Origin: Saprospiraceae bacterium
GTDB taxonomy: Bacteria; Bacteroidota; Bacteroidia; Chitinophagales; Saprospiraceae
Assembly (NCBI GenBank): GCA_020628475.1
Contig: JAHDFB010000002.1
Location: forward strand, 21,483 to 85,482
Reading direction: 5' to 3'
DNA length: 64,000 bases
Every line of letters starts with the position of its first letter. Position 1 is the first letter of the stretch. Made by a program: the position numbers and the translations under genes. Shown piece by piece: positions 26,750 through 36,502 of the stretch. A model generated the notes under the pieces. It did not search any database, was not told the DNA's origin, and saw only the letters and a list, made by a program, of their open reading frames with translations.

Positions 26750-27283
26750 TCACTCAAAGGATCGTCGTTTTAGATCCTTTCGCTTCAGAATACTAGGAGC
26801 TAAGCGAACATATTCTTTTTCTTGAAGATCATAGCCTAATCCACGGTAAGCATGGTCATATGGGCAGGCTGGAAAGTCAGGAAAACCCTCCCTCCACTCA
26901 TAGCGTTCGACATCAAATGTATCGGCTAAAATCTTGCGCATACCGTACTGTCTTCGAATGGTAAACGCCTCATCCATCGATGACAAGCTTTGTACGGTTA
27001 CATTCACCAGTTCTGCATAATCTCCTCCTCTCAATCGATCCCATATATCAAAATCCACATCCATCACAGCTTTGAGCTTTGCTGCTGGTGCTGCAATGGC
27101 TAAAAGATATCGACCTTCATCTTCTATATGATATATAGCATCTACAAACAGTGTCGAATCTGGACCAAAGCATATCGGTTTTTCAGGGATACATAACTGT
27201 CCTTCTCGAAGTATCAATCGATCTTGATACCCTCTTTCCAGTAATTTGTTTTTGATATTTTCGATCAGAGATTTATCTGACAT
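26750..27283 (-). CDS. Hypothetical protein with a Bacteroidota small-protein fold at its N-terminus
   Basis: 177 residues, cytoplasmic. Residues 1-80 (SLIENIKNKLLERGYQDRLILREGQLC ... LFVDAIYHIEDEGRYLLAIAAPAAKLKAVMDVDF) follow the pattern of a small Bacteroidota family often labelled 'phosphoribosylpyrophosphate synthetase', although that label has no catalytic basis in these short proteins. The second half (about 85-177) is unrecognised. Repeat copy 4 separates it from ccmF upstream on the same strand, so co-transcription is possible. Confidence 0.6.
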   Translation of the reverse strand: MSDKSLIENIKNKLLERGYQDRLILREGQLCIPEKPICFGPDSTLFVDAIYHIEDEGRYLLAIAAPAAKLKAVMDVDFDIWDRLRGGDYAELVNVTVQSLSSMDEAFTIRRQYGMRKILADTFDVERYEWREGFPDFPACPYDHAYRGLGYDLQEKEYVRLAPSILKRKDLKRRSFE

Positions 27284-27316
27284 ATTAAAATACTCTTAGC
27301 ATCATCTATACATTCC

Positions 27317-27410
27317 TATGCGCTAGGAACTCGGAAGGCTTGTCGCGCCGACAGGCGTGATGAGCGTGAGCGAAACCTGTAGAACTCCGCCCCTGAAAGG
27401 GGAGCGCCCT
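27317..27410 (-). repeat. Two-hairpin intergenic element, copy 4
   Basis: On the minus strand it starts GGGCG (27410-27406) with hairpin CCCCT-TTC-AGGGG. It contains GAGTTCTACAGG and CATCACGCC, a second hairpin TGTCG-CGC-CGACA (27342-27354), and ends TTCCTAGCGCATAGG. Both stems have 3-base loops. It fills the 131-base space between ccmF and the next gene. Confidence 0.6.
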
Positions 27411-27414
27411 AATC

Positions 27415-30222
27415 CTAAGAAACGACCGTACGCTTCTTGATCAATCGCGTAAACATTCCTATGCCCAAGCCCAACATCATCAATATACAACCGATCCACA
27501 CCAAATTAATACCCGGAAATTCGAGCACCTCTATCGCAATCAAATCCTGTCGAGGCACATTATTCGCAATCTCAAGACTGACCATCTTTTTGACCAATTC
27601 ATCCTTAGAAATACTCACTGTCGCCGTACCATTGGATGGATCGATATAATCGACCTTGATATAAAATCCATCTTCCCACCAAACGTCTCGAATCGGAATA
27701 ATCTGCTTATCCCGAACAATGAATGTCGGCTGTAATGTCTTCGCTTTTCCTTCCTGATTCGTTATTAAGAACTTTCCATTAATGGACACGTCGCCCTCCT
27801 TTAAAAACGGATCTTTCTCCTCCTTATCCGGTTTTTCGAATCCGATGAATTTGATACTATAGTCCTTCCAACTAGAGGACTCGCCCATCTTGAGCGGAAT
27901 ACTCTCATATTTCAACATCGACTCCGGCTTGATTAAATTATCAAAGGTCTGTTCGTTGATTCGGTAGCGACTATTGAAATCATCAATCTGTCCGTGATAC
28001 TTATACACCACCGTGCTCCGAAGAATCGTCGCTGGATTCGCTTCGTAGGTTTTACCCAAACTATCCCGAATTTCAATTGAAATTTGTAACGGTACGTCGC
28101 CTACTTCCGGCTTGTAATCCGGATGATCTGCCTGTAAGGAGAGGTCATTGACTTTAATATAATAGCCATCGTATTCTTGTTCGACACCCAATGGCACTTC
28201 CACCAAGGTATAGTTCAAGGTATCTTCCATTTCCTTGGCGAATTTCACATCCTGCTGCGCATTTGGAAGAGAAGCAACACTGGTAAATATATCCTTATGC
28301 AGATAATGTTTCGTATCTGGGTTGGTCGCTGCGACCTTACTCAAATCATTCGAATACAATACATTGGGCCGTACAACGAATTCCTCGATGATGTTCTCCT
28401 GCTCATCTACCTGCTTGAAAGAAATATCGAAATAACGGTTTTGTCCGATGATGGTATCTCGCATATATTCAACCCAATAATCATTCATGAACATCGGTTT
28501 GTTTTTGAGTAGGGGAATATTGGATTTCAACTTATCCTCTTCCACCAGTCCGGTAAACATGAACGAATTATTCGAAATATTTCGTTTATTGATTCCGCTG
28601 GCCAACACCCCGATCACCAATAATCCGAATCCACAGTGTGCAATCGCACTCGCGAATAACTTACTATTACCCTTGGCTAATACAAATAGGTATTCCAAAT
28701 TAGCCACGATGGTAAACAACCCACTGAACAGCAACAAATGCCATTTGAAGTCCGTAAACTGCAACCAAAGATTCAGTAAAATATGAGCGACCAAAGCCAC
28801 CCCAAAACTGATTCCAATATGAACCAATGCTTTCTTAACGACGCGTTCTGGTTTCTTCTCATTGTATCGGAAAAAGACGGTAACTGCACTGAGTAAGCCG
28901 ACTAATATTCCAATCCATAGCTGATATTTATTATAATGCTCGATCGGGTCATTCAGTACGATACTGACAAAATCCGGATTGAATAATTGGACCGCTTTAT
29001 TGTATAAAGGAATCGAGGTGGACACCGTGATCATAATAGCCGAAAACAGGAGGACCAATGATCCAATAAACATCCAAAACTCCTTGCTATAAATGGATTC
29101 TTCTTGCTTTGGTTTGTCGATAGACTTTGATCTCGAAAAGTAATAATAAAAAGAAAGAAGCGTGAAAAATCCAATAAACACGGCCAATTGATTACCCAAT
29201 CCCATCTCCGTGAACGCGTGTATGGAGGTATCTCCTAATACTCCGGAGCGTGTCAATGTGGTCGAATAAAGCACCAATAAGAAGGATATAATATACAACC
29301 AATAGGTACTTCTTACGGAGTACTTTGTATTTCTTGCAATCAAATTGGTGTGTACACCAGCCACGATGGTAATCCAAGGAACCAATGAGGTGTTTTCTAC
29401 CGGATCCCATGCCCAATATCCACCAAATGTCAATGCTTCATAAGCCCATGCCGCACCCATTAAAATTCCGATACCGAAAATGGATCCTGAAAATAATCCC
29501 CAAGTTAAGGCTGGTTTTAACCAAGCTCTATGTTCTCGTTGCATGAGTCCTGCTAGTGCATAGCAAAACGGAATACTTACAGAGGCAAAGCCCAGAAATA
29601 GAATGGGCGGATGAATGGTCATCCAGTAGTTTTGAAGTAATGGGTTCAGTCCGCTTCCCTTTAATAAACCAACATATTCCGCATTGGAAAATATGGGAAT
29701 GTCCATCGTATCTCGTAATAAGGTCAAGGGGTTGCTCCCTAATTTGTACATCCAATCTCCGAATTCGAAATAAATCCCTTGGATCATACTAAGTATGAAA
29801 AATTGGATTAGCGACAAGAAAAACAATACGGGTGCTACCCATCTGGAATTCTTTAGCATGATCACCCATCCGAGGATGATGTGCCAAAACAGCCAGAGCA
29901 TGAAACTTCCTTCTTGGCCCTCCCAAAATGCAGAAAAAATATACTTGAATGGCAGATCATCATTGACGTGCGCTTGTACGTAGCTATATTCATAGCGCTT
30001 GACAATCATCACATAGAAAATCAATGCAATGACGGACAACATAGTTATTCCGTGAATACTAAAGGCTGCATTACCTAGACGTTTCCATTGACGATCTTTT
30101 TTCTGCGCCGATCGAAAATAAGAGTAGGCTGCCAGACCTGTAGTAATAAAACTTACCAGTAATAGAAGCTGTCCAACATGTTTTGGCCACAATAATTCAC
30201 CAATGTATTCTATATCTACCAT
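27415..30222 (-). CDS. ccmF: CcmF-type cytochrome c maturation haem lyase
   Basis: 935 residues with about 14-15 membrane helices, an inner-membrane haem-handling protein of cytochrome c system I. The tryptophan-rich WWD domain is clear: TFGGYWAWDPVENTSLVPWI. The flanking conserved His-bearing helices HPPILFLGFASVSIPF and HTNLIARNTKYSVRSTY, and TLTRSGVLGDTSIHAF, are also CcmF features. A large periplasmic domain lies between the last helices (about 560-890), and the final helix ends IGCILMMLGLGIGMFTRLIKKR. CcmF attaches haem delivered by CcmE to apocytochrome c. No other ccm gene is seen in the window. Confidence 0.93.
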   Translation of the reverse strand: MVDIEYIGELLWPKHVGQLLLLVSFITTGLAAYSYFRSAQKKDRQWKRLGNAAFSIHGITMLSVIALIFYVMIVKRYEYSYVQAHVNDDLPFKYIFSAFWEGQEGSFMLWLFWHIILGWVIMLKNSRWVAPVLFFLSLIQFFILSMIQGIYFEFGDWMYKLGSNPLTLLRDTMDIPIFSNAEYVGLLKGSGLNPLLQNYWMTIHPPILFLGFASVSIPFCYALAGLMQREHRAWLKPALTWGLFSGSIFGIGILMGAAWAYEALTFGGYWAWDPVENTSLVPWITIVAGVHTNLIARNTKYSVRSTYWLYIISFLLVLYSTTLTRSGVLGDTSIHAFTEMGLGNQLAVFIGFFTLLSFYYYFSRSKSIDKPKQEESIYSKEFWMFIGSLVLLFSAIMITVSTSIPLYNKAVQLFNPDFVSIVLNDPIEHYNKYQLWIGILVGLLSAVTVFFRYNEKKPERVVKKALVHIGISFGVALVAHILLNLWLQFTDFKWHLLLFSGLFTIVANLEYLFVLAKGNSKLFASAIAHCGFGLLVIGVLASGINKRNISNNSFMFTGLVEEDKLKSNIPLLKNKPMFMNDYWVEYMRDTIIGQNRYFDISFKQVDEQENIIEEFVVRPNVLYSNDLSKVAATNPDTKHYLHKDIFTSVASLPNAQQDVKFAKEMEDTLNYTLVEVPLGVEQEYDGYYIKVNDLSLQADHPDYKPEVGDVPLQISIEIRDSLGKTYEANPATILRSTVVYKYHGQIDDFNSRYRINEQTFDNLIKPESMLKYESIPLKMGESSSWKDYSIKFIGFEKPDKEEKDPFLKEGDVSINGKFLITNQEGKAKTLQPTFIVRDKQIIPIRDVWWEDGFYIKVDYIDPSNGTATVSISKDELVKKMVSLEIANNVPRQDLIAIEVLEFPGINLVWIGCILMMLGLGIGMFTRLIKKRTVVS

Positions 30223-30532
30223 ACACTTTTATTTAGACAACTAGGGCTGCCGAATGGACTGCAAAATTAGTTATTCGATGAGATTATGCTCCCTTTTTAT
30301 CTACTAATTAGAATAAATATAAATAAATAAGCTCGAACTGTCTGTACCTGTATGACGGATGGATATATGGAGGCAGAATCGAGTTCAAAATTTGGCTTCA
30401 TCTTTTTGAATGGATAAAAAATATCTTTATATTCATAGTGGAATAGAAAATATTATCTGACAACAGGTCATGTATTTATTCACGTACCAAAGTCCCACTA
30501 CCGTCCCTATTTCACGCACTAAAACAAGCAAT

Positions 30533-31204
30533 ATGAAATCTGTCATACTGATGTACTGCTTTATTTTATTCCTCATCAGTCCTGCTATCTCTCAAGATAT
30601 TTTAATTAAAAATGATAAGTCGAAATTAGAAGTCAAAGTAGAACAAATCAAACAAGATGAAATTACCTATCGAAAATACAGCAATCTCAATGGCCCGCTG
30701 TATATCATGCCTAAAAGTGAGATTTTCTTAATCATCTATGAAAATGGTGAACAAGAGCATTTTGGAGATTACGCTGGATCGACATCCAACGAAAAGGAGG
30801 AAAATGTTGAAAAAGAAGCGGAATTATTACACTTTGAAAAACGAGCCTTCAGTAAACGATTGTATTTCACGAAGAAATACGACAATAAAGAAGGAGAATA
30901 TGAGTATACCAAGATTTCCAGATCTGAGTTTGCCAGCATCTTAAAAGAAGTCGATCCAGAAAATTATCACGACTTCAAACGTACAAGTGGCTTCTATCTT
31001 TTTGGAAATGCTGTAGGAACAATCGGAGCCTTGATCTCTATCCCAATGATGTTAGCTGGTGTATCTATTGATGATTCGACGCTCACTTGGTCTGGAGTCA
31101 TTATATCTATTATATCTTCCTTATTTGGTCGTGCCTTTACCTGGCCCTCTATTCGTAAAACGGTACGTATCGTGGAGCGTCATAATACTACTTTGTTGAA
31201 TTGA
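30533..31204 (+). CDS. Hypothetical exported protein with two C-terminal hydrophobic segments
   Basis: The ATG at 30533 gives 223 residues with a signal peptide ending near AISQ; an earlier in-frame ATG at 30470 would add 21 non-hydrophobic residues. Residues about 22-75 (DILIKNDKSKLEVKVEQIKQDEITYRKYSNLNGPLYIMPKSEIFLIIYENGE) match a recurrent Bacteroidota module in which a periplasmic beta domain reads KNG..IEAKV..I....I.YKKF.N..GP. An acidic linker and two hydrophobic helices (about 148-185) follow. Function unknown. It is convergent with tRNA-Gln, with a shared terminator between. Confidence 0.7.
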   Translation: MKSVILMYCFILFLISPAISQDILIKNDKSKLEVKVEQIKQDEITYRKYSNLNGPLYIMPKSEIFLIIYENGEQEHFGDYAGSTSNEKEENVEKEAELLHFEKRAFSKRLYFTKKYDNKEGEYEYTKISRSEFASILKEVDPENYHDFKRTSGFYLFGNAVGTIGALISIPMMLAGVSIDDSTLTWSGVIISIISSLFGRAFTWPSIRKTVRIVERHNTTLLN

Positions 31205-31243
31205 GTGGAGAAGTGTCTTAAAGTGTATTGTGAGAAGAGAAAG

Positions 31244-31279
31244 AAAAAGCCCCGCAAACATGTTGTTTACAGGGCTTTT
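31244..31279. terminator. Bidirectional intrinsic terminator
   Basis: AAAAGCCC (31245-31252) pairs with GGGCTTTT (31272-31279), and the stem continues as CGCAAACA against TGTTTAC with a 3-base loop at 31261-31263. T-rich tracts flank both sides. It ends the exported-protein gene on the plus strand and tRNA-Gln on the minus strand. Confidence 0.8.
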
Positions 31280-31282
31280 AAG

Positions 31283-31354
31283 TTGACCTACAAGGACTCG
31301 AACCTTGAATGCGAGAACCAAAAACTCGAGTGTTGCCAATTACACCATAGGTCA
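31283..31354 (-). tRNA. tRNA-Gln (anticodon UUG)
   Basis: Read on the minus strand: acceptor TGACCTA pairs with TAGGTCA, D-stem GTGT/ACAC, anticodon stem CGAG/CTCG with loop TTTTGGT containing TTG at 34-36, and T-arm CAAGG-TTCGAGT-CCTTG. The discriminator base is A and CCA is not encoded. The U1-A72 end is typical of glutamine tRNAs. An intrinsic terminator follows at once. Confidence 0.93.
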
Positions 31355-31487
31355 ATCACGATTTTGGATCGCAAAAGTAATACTTTTATTAAAATAGCGA
31401 ATAATTTTTAACTATTTTTTTCTCTTTCAAGCATCCAACGAATTAAATCGTCTCCTCCCATTATTGTACTCATACATCAGGAGCTTG

Positions 31488-32339
31488 TTACGACACTTTC
31501 TTTTCTTTGAACGACTCTGTCAAAATATGATATAAAGCATTATGAAACTCCGAAAACTCAGGCAAATCGTTATGCCGTCCACCTTCGATTGGATAAAACT
31601 GCGCACGATCCGTATTCTCTTCATATAACATCTTACCATGTGAAAATGGAATTAATAGATCCTTGGTTCCATGAATAATATGAATGGGACATTGTACGAT
31701 TTTCAAGAATTGATTGCTCATAATATTATACCGCAGTATAAATCGAAGCGGCAATAAGAATCCTTGCCTCGATATCAACTTCTTAAAACTGTAATACGGT
31801 GAATCTAAAATTAACATTTTGGGAGAATTCCAACTGGCTATTCTTGCTGCTACCCCACTTCCAAAAGATCTACCCAATACAACAATGTTTTTCTCAGAAT
31901 ACTTTCTTTCCAACCATTTGTAAATATGTTGTGCATCTTGGAACAGTATCTGTTCGGAGCGTTTCCCTCTACTCTTTCCAAATCCTCTATAATCGACCAT
32001 GAAAAAATCATATCCCTTGCCTACAAAGTCTCTCGCAAACTTGCCCCATCCTTTTACACTCCTCGAATTACCCTTTAAATAATATACTACTCCTAGAGAA
32101 TTGGGAACCTCAAAATAGATTCCATTGATCGTACCGCCATCTTCCATATCGAAATGTACTTCTTCAAATGGAAAAGGGTATTTGTATTGAAAATTAGTGG
32201 GTAGCTTCTCTGGTCGAAAAAAGAAAAAGTCCTGTAGGAAATAGAACAAAATACTGATGGCAACATAAATAACTGCCAATAATCCGATCGTATAGACAAG
32301 GCTATGTACTGATATTAGTATAAGTGCGTAAATCAACAT
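31488..32339 (-). CDS. Membrane-anchored alpha/beta hydrolase (BEM46/ABHD-like)
   Basis: 283 residues. An N-terminal hydrophobic stretch (about 1-35) anchors the protein in the inner membrane. The hydrolase fold follows with nucleophile Ser in LGRSFGSG, acid Asp in HGTKDLLIP and His in GGRHNDLPE, in the right order. VDYRGFGKSRGKRSEQ is the conserved loop before the nucleophile. The substrate (lipid or ester) is not predictable. It is 63 bases downstream of the large minus-strand outer-membrane fusion gene and may be co-transcribed with it. Confidence 0.87.
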   Translation of the reverse strand: MLIYALILISVHSLVYTIGLLAVIYVAISILFYFLQDFFFFRPEKLPTNFQYKYPFPFEEVHFDMEDGGTINGIYFEVPNSLGVVYYLKGNSRSVKGWGKFARDFVGKGYDFFMVDYRGFGKSRGKRSEQILFQDAQHIYKWLERKYSEKNIVVLGRSFGSGVAARIASWNSPKMLILDSPYYSFKKLISRQGFLLPLRFILRYNIMSNQFLKIVQCPIHIIHGTKDLLIPFSHGKMLYEENTDRAQFYPIEGGRHNDLPEFSEFHNALYHILTESFKEKKVS

Positions 32340-32402
32340 TGAACCGAAGATATAAAATCTTTTAATGTCCTAGAAGTCTATCGCCCGAAAGATCCATTCA
32401 TT

Positions 32403-35400
32403 TTAGAAATCTGTTCCGAGAGATAAATGAATTCTTTGCGGTAAAATATCTCTGGTTTCAATTCCTCGTGCAAAATCAACTTTTAAGAAATACCCGAAAA
32501 TAGACGTTCTAAAGCCCCATCCGTATCCCAGCACAAGTGGATCTCTAAAATATTGTACATTCAGCACCACGGATTGCCCACTCGTAAACGTGGCTGAGTT
32601 AATTGGATTTTTGGAAGAATATGGACTGCTTCCATGCCAAGCCGTTCCAGAATCAAAGAATCCAACCAATTGAAACTCTCGAATAAAATCATAGCGCAAT
32701 TGATCTGAGAATAAATGTCTGAAAATAGGCACTCTTAACTCCACAGTAGACACTACATAGGAAGTACCATTTCGAATATTTCGATCAAATCCTCTTAGCT
32801 GAGGGGCAATATTTTCAAAAGCATAAACTTCATTCGGGATACCTGTAGATTGATCAAATCCTCCAAAAATGGATCGCTCCACACCTCCCGCATAAAACAA
32901 GGTTTTCTCCGAACCAAAATTAGTCCCTGCCGATATTCTTGCTGCCAAAACTGATTTTTCGAAAATCGGATAATAATATCTGCTGTCTAACCCAATGATC
33001 GTCATAAATCCGTTGCTTGGTTCAATGACAAAAGGATCTTCTACTTGAATTCGGAAGCGATTCATTGATTCAACGAAAAACTTCGATCGCGATCCGTTGT
33101 AAATATTTAAGGATCGTTGGGAGGAATTGTCATACACATATTCCACTCTAGCACCAATGCGTTGCGTATTGATCACCGGTGAAGCAAAGGTGGATTCGTT
33201 CGTAATAAGCGTATAATCACGATCACTTCTTAACGTTCCACTTAATCGTACACTTTGAAATTCATCCAGTGGATATTTGGCTTGATAATATGCTAAGTAG
33301 GTATTATCCCGATTGCGCTCCAAAATATTTTGATCCAATCTCCTATCCGAGCGCGAACGGTAATAGGCACCATATAAAAAGTCCCATTGATGTTTTCGAT
33401 CTTCGAAGGTTAGATACAATTCATAACCTGAAAAATTAGTGGCAAATCGAGCACCGCCCTCAAAAATATAATCTTCGAATGCATCTCCAATTTTCATTTT
33501 AAGTAATAAACCAAGCGGAGCTTGCCTGTAGGCATTTTGCCCTTGTCCACCGGCATACGAATTCATCCCCGTAAATAATGGCTCATTGTCCAAGTATGAG
33601 TTCATACTAAGCACTTTGAATCTCAATCGATCCGCAATCGCTCTTGTTTGGTCGAACCGATGTATAGAATTTTGGTTTTGGAGCGTGGTATTGGCGCTTT
33701 CTTGTGCTTCCAATAATTCTTCTTTAGGCACATTTTTAAACCTAGTCTGAAAAAACCATCCTTCTGGGATACCATCGATATCGTCAACATCCTTACTACT
33801 CTCTTCCTCTATAACAACTGGGCCAACAGCCATTTTTTGCAGCTGTTCTTGCTTAAAAATCGTATATCTAGGTTCTTTGTTTTGAAGGGTATCGCGAATC
33901 AAATAATCGCGATTGTTATAATTGGTACTGTAGATTATCTCCTTTCCTAGGTCCACTTTATCTGTAATATTCCCCGATACTTGGATGGACTCGATATTCT
34001 TTGATACTTGTCCATTCTGAATACCTTGCTTGATGACCGATTTCAAGCCATAACGATCAGAAATATAACTCAGTCGATTATCTCGAATTTGTCCTTTAAA
34101 CTCATCGGCATAGCTTGTATTTGTCAGCCGTTTTAACACGGTTGGATTTTCAAAATCCAAGAAATATAAGTCAAAGGTATTAATAGCTATGGTCGTGTCT
34201 ATTTCCTCTGGTATAATGTCTAATTTATCTCGATTAGAGCTAAATATGATTCCCTTTTTTCCATCCAGAGTGGTCACATCGGCATCCAAATCATTGTAGA
34301 AATCTTCCGTGATATTTGTTTGGATCCGTGTATTCAAATTATAGCTATATAAATCAGAAAAGCCATTAGTATTTCCACTAAAAATAAGATTTTCATCATC
34401 CTTGAAAGCAGCCGAATACACTCGATTAAATATCGGGTTTAATGTGTTTTTATATTTCTCTTTAGTCTCCAGATTCTGAATGCGCAATTGAAGTACATCT
34501 CTAAATTCGTAGATATAGCCAAGTTGATCTCCATTTTCAGACCAAAATAAAATAGGGTAATTTCGATCCGTTTCTCGATATTTATTATTGTATCCGCCCG
34601 ATTTAATTTTACGCTTTTTACCGGTCAATACATCTTGTACAAAAATGGTATACCGTCCATTTTTATTTCGAACATATGCCAGTTTAGACGCATCCGGACT
34701 CAGCTTCATTGCGCCGTATTCACCGCCTATAGAATTCTTGGCAAATGCCTCTGCTTTATCCTTACACAACAGACAATACGGACTGGTACTAATCTTTCGA
34801 TATGCATCCTTTTCTTGACTATATCGTTTTTCATAATAATCATAAAAGTCCTTCGTTATTTTCGAATACTCCTCCCCCAAAACATAATAGAATGCAGATC
34901 GAACACTTCGATTAATCCTAGTCAAGTAAATGATATTACTAATCGAGCTAATCCCGTAATTCTCTCCCAGAAAATACCAAAAGGCTTTTCCGGTAATCAA
35001 AGGTTCTTTCTTACTTAACTTCTTAAAATTTCGATATGGTCTTCTTTTTTCCTGAATGAGAAATCGCATTTTAGCATCATCTTCATCGGTCCATTCATTT
35101 TTAGTATAGGCAATAATGCCCGCTTTGAACCATTCAGGCATTTCACTCATAAAAGAGTTCTGAACAATTTCTTGAAAACTACTACCGTATATCATGGAAT
35201 AGATATAGACCTTCGCTATTCCTTCTCGTATACTTTCTCTTAAATGATTGGTATTCCCATCAAAATGAACATATAACTTCGTTCCAACCAATTGGATCGT
35301 TTCAACATTAATAGGATCGTCACTTTGTAGACCAATATTTGTTTGATATAATTCACCAATATCACCATAGACAATGAGTTCAATTTTCTCATTCATTCTA

Positions 35401-35648
35401 TGTTCTAAGATGTTTTGAATCTCGTTGAAATCATACTCCGCCAATTGCATGGAAGCGATGGCTACATTCCTTGACTTTCCGTACCAATAGGTCACAAAAT
35501 TCTGTGTTTCATACCGATACCAAGTATCAAAATCATCCGAATATTGAACCCTGTTTTTACCGAATCGGGTATTAATTTCCTGACCAGACAATATCAAAGG
35601 AAACAGAAAGGAAATAGTCAATATATAAATCAGTAATTTCAAATACAC
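32403..35648 (-). CDS. Peptidase-MA-like / TolB-propeller / Omp85-type barrel fusion
   Basis: 1081 residues with a signal peptide (LFPLILSGQ). Residues about 30-290 resemble the peptidase MA gluzincin fold (FVTYWYGKSRNVAIASMQLAEYDFNEIQ). The HExxH position reads IREGIAKV, so it is probably not a zinc protease. About 300-620 are TolB-like propeller repeats (GGEYGAMKLSPDASKLAYVRNKNGRYTIFVQD; DADVTTLDGKKGIIFSSNRD). The last 380 residues are beta-barrel-like, with RSIFGGFDQSTGIPNEVYAFENIAPQLRGF and a terminal Phe, as in Omp85/surface-antigen barrels. It is probably an outer-membrane surface protein. The start is GTG at 35648; no ATG precedes the signal sequence. Role unknown. Confidence 0.78.
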   Translation of the reverse strand: MYLKLLIYILTISFLFPLILSGQEINTRFGKNRVQYSDDFDTWYRYETQNFVTYWYGKSRNVAIASMQLAEYDFNEIQNILEHRMNEKIELIVYGDIGELYQTNIGLQSDDPINVETIQLVGTKLYVHFDGNTNHLRESIREGIAKVYIYSMIYGSSFQEIVQNSFMSEMPEWFKAGIIAYTKNEWTDEDDAKMRFLIQEKRRPYRNFKKLSKKEPLITGKAFWYFLGENYGISSISNIIYLTRINRSVRSAFYYVLGEEYSKITKDFYDYYEKRYSQEKDAYRKISTSPYCLLCKDKAEAFAKNSIGGEYGAMKLSPDASKLAYVRNKNGRYTIFVQDVLTGKKRKIKSGGYNNKYRETDRNYPILFWSENGDQLGYIYEFRDVLQLRIQNLETKEKYKNTLNPIFNRVYSAAFKDDENLIFSGNTNGFSDLYSYNLNTRIQTNITEDFYNDLDADVTTLDGKKGIIFSSNRDKLDIIPEEIDTTIAINTFDLYFLDFENPTVLKRLTNTSYADEFKGQIRDNRLSYISDRYGLKSVIKQGIQNGQVSKNIESIQVSGNITDKVDLGKEIIYSTNYNNRDYLIRDTLQNKEPRYTIFKQEQLQKMAVGPVVIEEESSKDVDDIDGIPEGWFFQTRFKNVPKEELLEAQESANTTLQNQNSIHRFDQTRAIADRLRFKVLSMNSYLDNEPLFTGMNSYAGGQGQNAYRQAPLGLLLKMKIGDAFEDYIFEGGARFATNFSGYELYLTFEDRKHQWDFLYGAYYRSRSDRRLDQNILERNRDNTYLAYYQAKYPLDEFQSVRLSGTLRSDRDYTLITNESTFASPVINTQRIGARVEYVYDNSSQRSLNIYNGSRSKFFVESMNRFRIQVEDPFVIEPSNGFMTIIGLDSRYYYPIFEKSVLAARISAGTNFGSEKTLFYAGGVERSIFGGFDQSTGIPNEVYAFENIAPQLRGFDRNIRNGTSYVVSTVELRVPIFRHLFSDQLRYDFIREFQLVGFFDSGTAWHGSSPYSSKNPINSATFTSGQSVVLNVQYFRDPLVLGYGWGFRTSIFGYFLKVDFARGIETRDILPQRIHLSLGTDF

Positions 35649-35822
35649 TATTTTGAGTGAAGTTAGAGAATCATCATTAATTTACGAATAATAATCAAAA
35701 ATAAAACGAATATTTGTTCTAGTAGTTGCATTATTGAGAGCCTCTTTTACCATATCGTTTATAGAATAAACGCTTTAATGGAAAAATTACTCCAATAATA
35801 TCACCTAAAATAATTAACTCTT

Positions 35823-36473
35823 ATGTTGGAATATGCAGTATTAGCGGGAGGTCCTTTTTTAGAAAATACATATATCGTCAGCGACGAAACGAGGGAATGC
35901 ATAATCATTGATCCTGGATGTTCTAATGATGCCGAACAAAAACGATTATTGGATTACATCGAAGTAAAATGCCTACAACCCAAGCGACTCATCAATACAC
36001 ATTGCCACATAGATCATGTTTTAGGAAATCACTTTGTATTCAAACATTTTGGCTTAGTCCCAGAATACCACCCTTTAGAATCTGTTGTATTAGAATTTGC
36101 AGAAATTTCTGCTCAACGTTATCAGATTCCCTACAGCAAATCACCGGTAGCCAGTTCTTTTTTAGAAGTGCCCGGGTCTGTGGAATTTGGAAATACTCAA
36201 TTAGAACTTCGATTTACTCCAGGACATTCTCCCGGTAGCGTCAGTTTGGTTTCGCACGAACATCAGCTCATTTTTGCCGGAGATGTTTTATTCCGAGATA
36301 GTATAGGCCGTACCGATCTCCCAGGTGGAGACTTTGACACCTTAAGAAACTCTATTTGGGAACAACTCTATACTTTAAAAGACGACTATAAAGTCCTTTC
36401 TGGTCATGGACCAGAAACGACGATAGGATACGAAAAAAAGAATAACCCATTCGTTCCGGCAGCCACCACTTAA
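35823..36473 (+). CDS. MBL-fold metallo-hydrolase (glyoxalase II-like)
   Basis: 216 residues. Zinc ligands are in THCHIDH (the THxHxDH motif), FTPGHSPGS, FAGDVLF and the C-terminal LSGHGPETT, the full set for a binuclear metallo-beta-lactamase fold. The short length and the opening NTYIVSDETRECIIIDPGC put it with single-domain glyoxalase II-like hydrolases common in Bacteroidota, which cleave thioesters such as S-lactoyl adducts. It is convergent with the TPR gene and divergent from the fusion gene at 32403-35648, with a 174-base AT-rich promoter gap. Confidence 0.92.
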   Translation: MLEYAVLAGGPFLENTYIVSDETRECIIIDPGCSNDAEQKRLLDYIEVKCLQPKRLINTHCHIDHVLGNHFVFKHFGLVPEYHPLESVVLEFAEISAQRYQIPYSKSPVASSFLEVPGSVEFGNTQLELRFTPGHSPGSVSLVSHEHQLIFAGDVLFRDSIGRTDLPGGDFDTLRNSIWEQLYTLKDDYKVLSGHGPETTIGYEKKNNPFVPAATT

Positions 36474-36502
36474 TTACTGAAAATTAGATATACGCCAAGA
36501 GT

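Noticed and set aside
31121-31339. A minus-strand frame across the tRNA-Gln region
   Set aside because: It overlaps a well-formed tRNA and a terminator.
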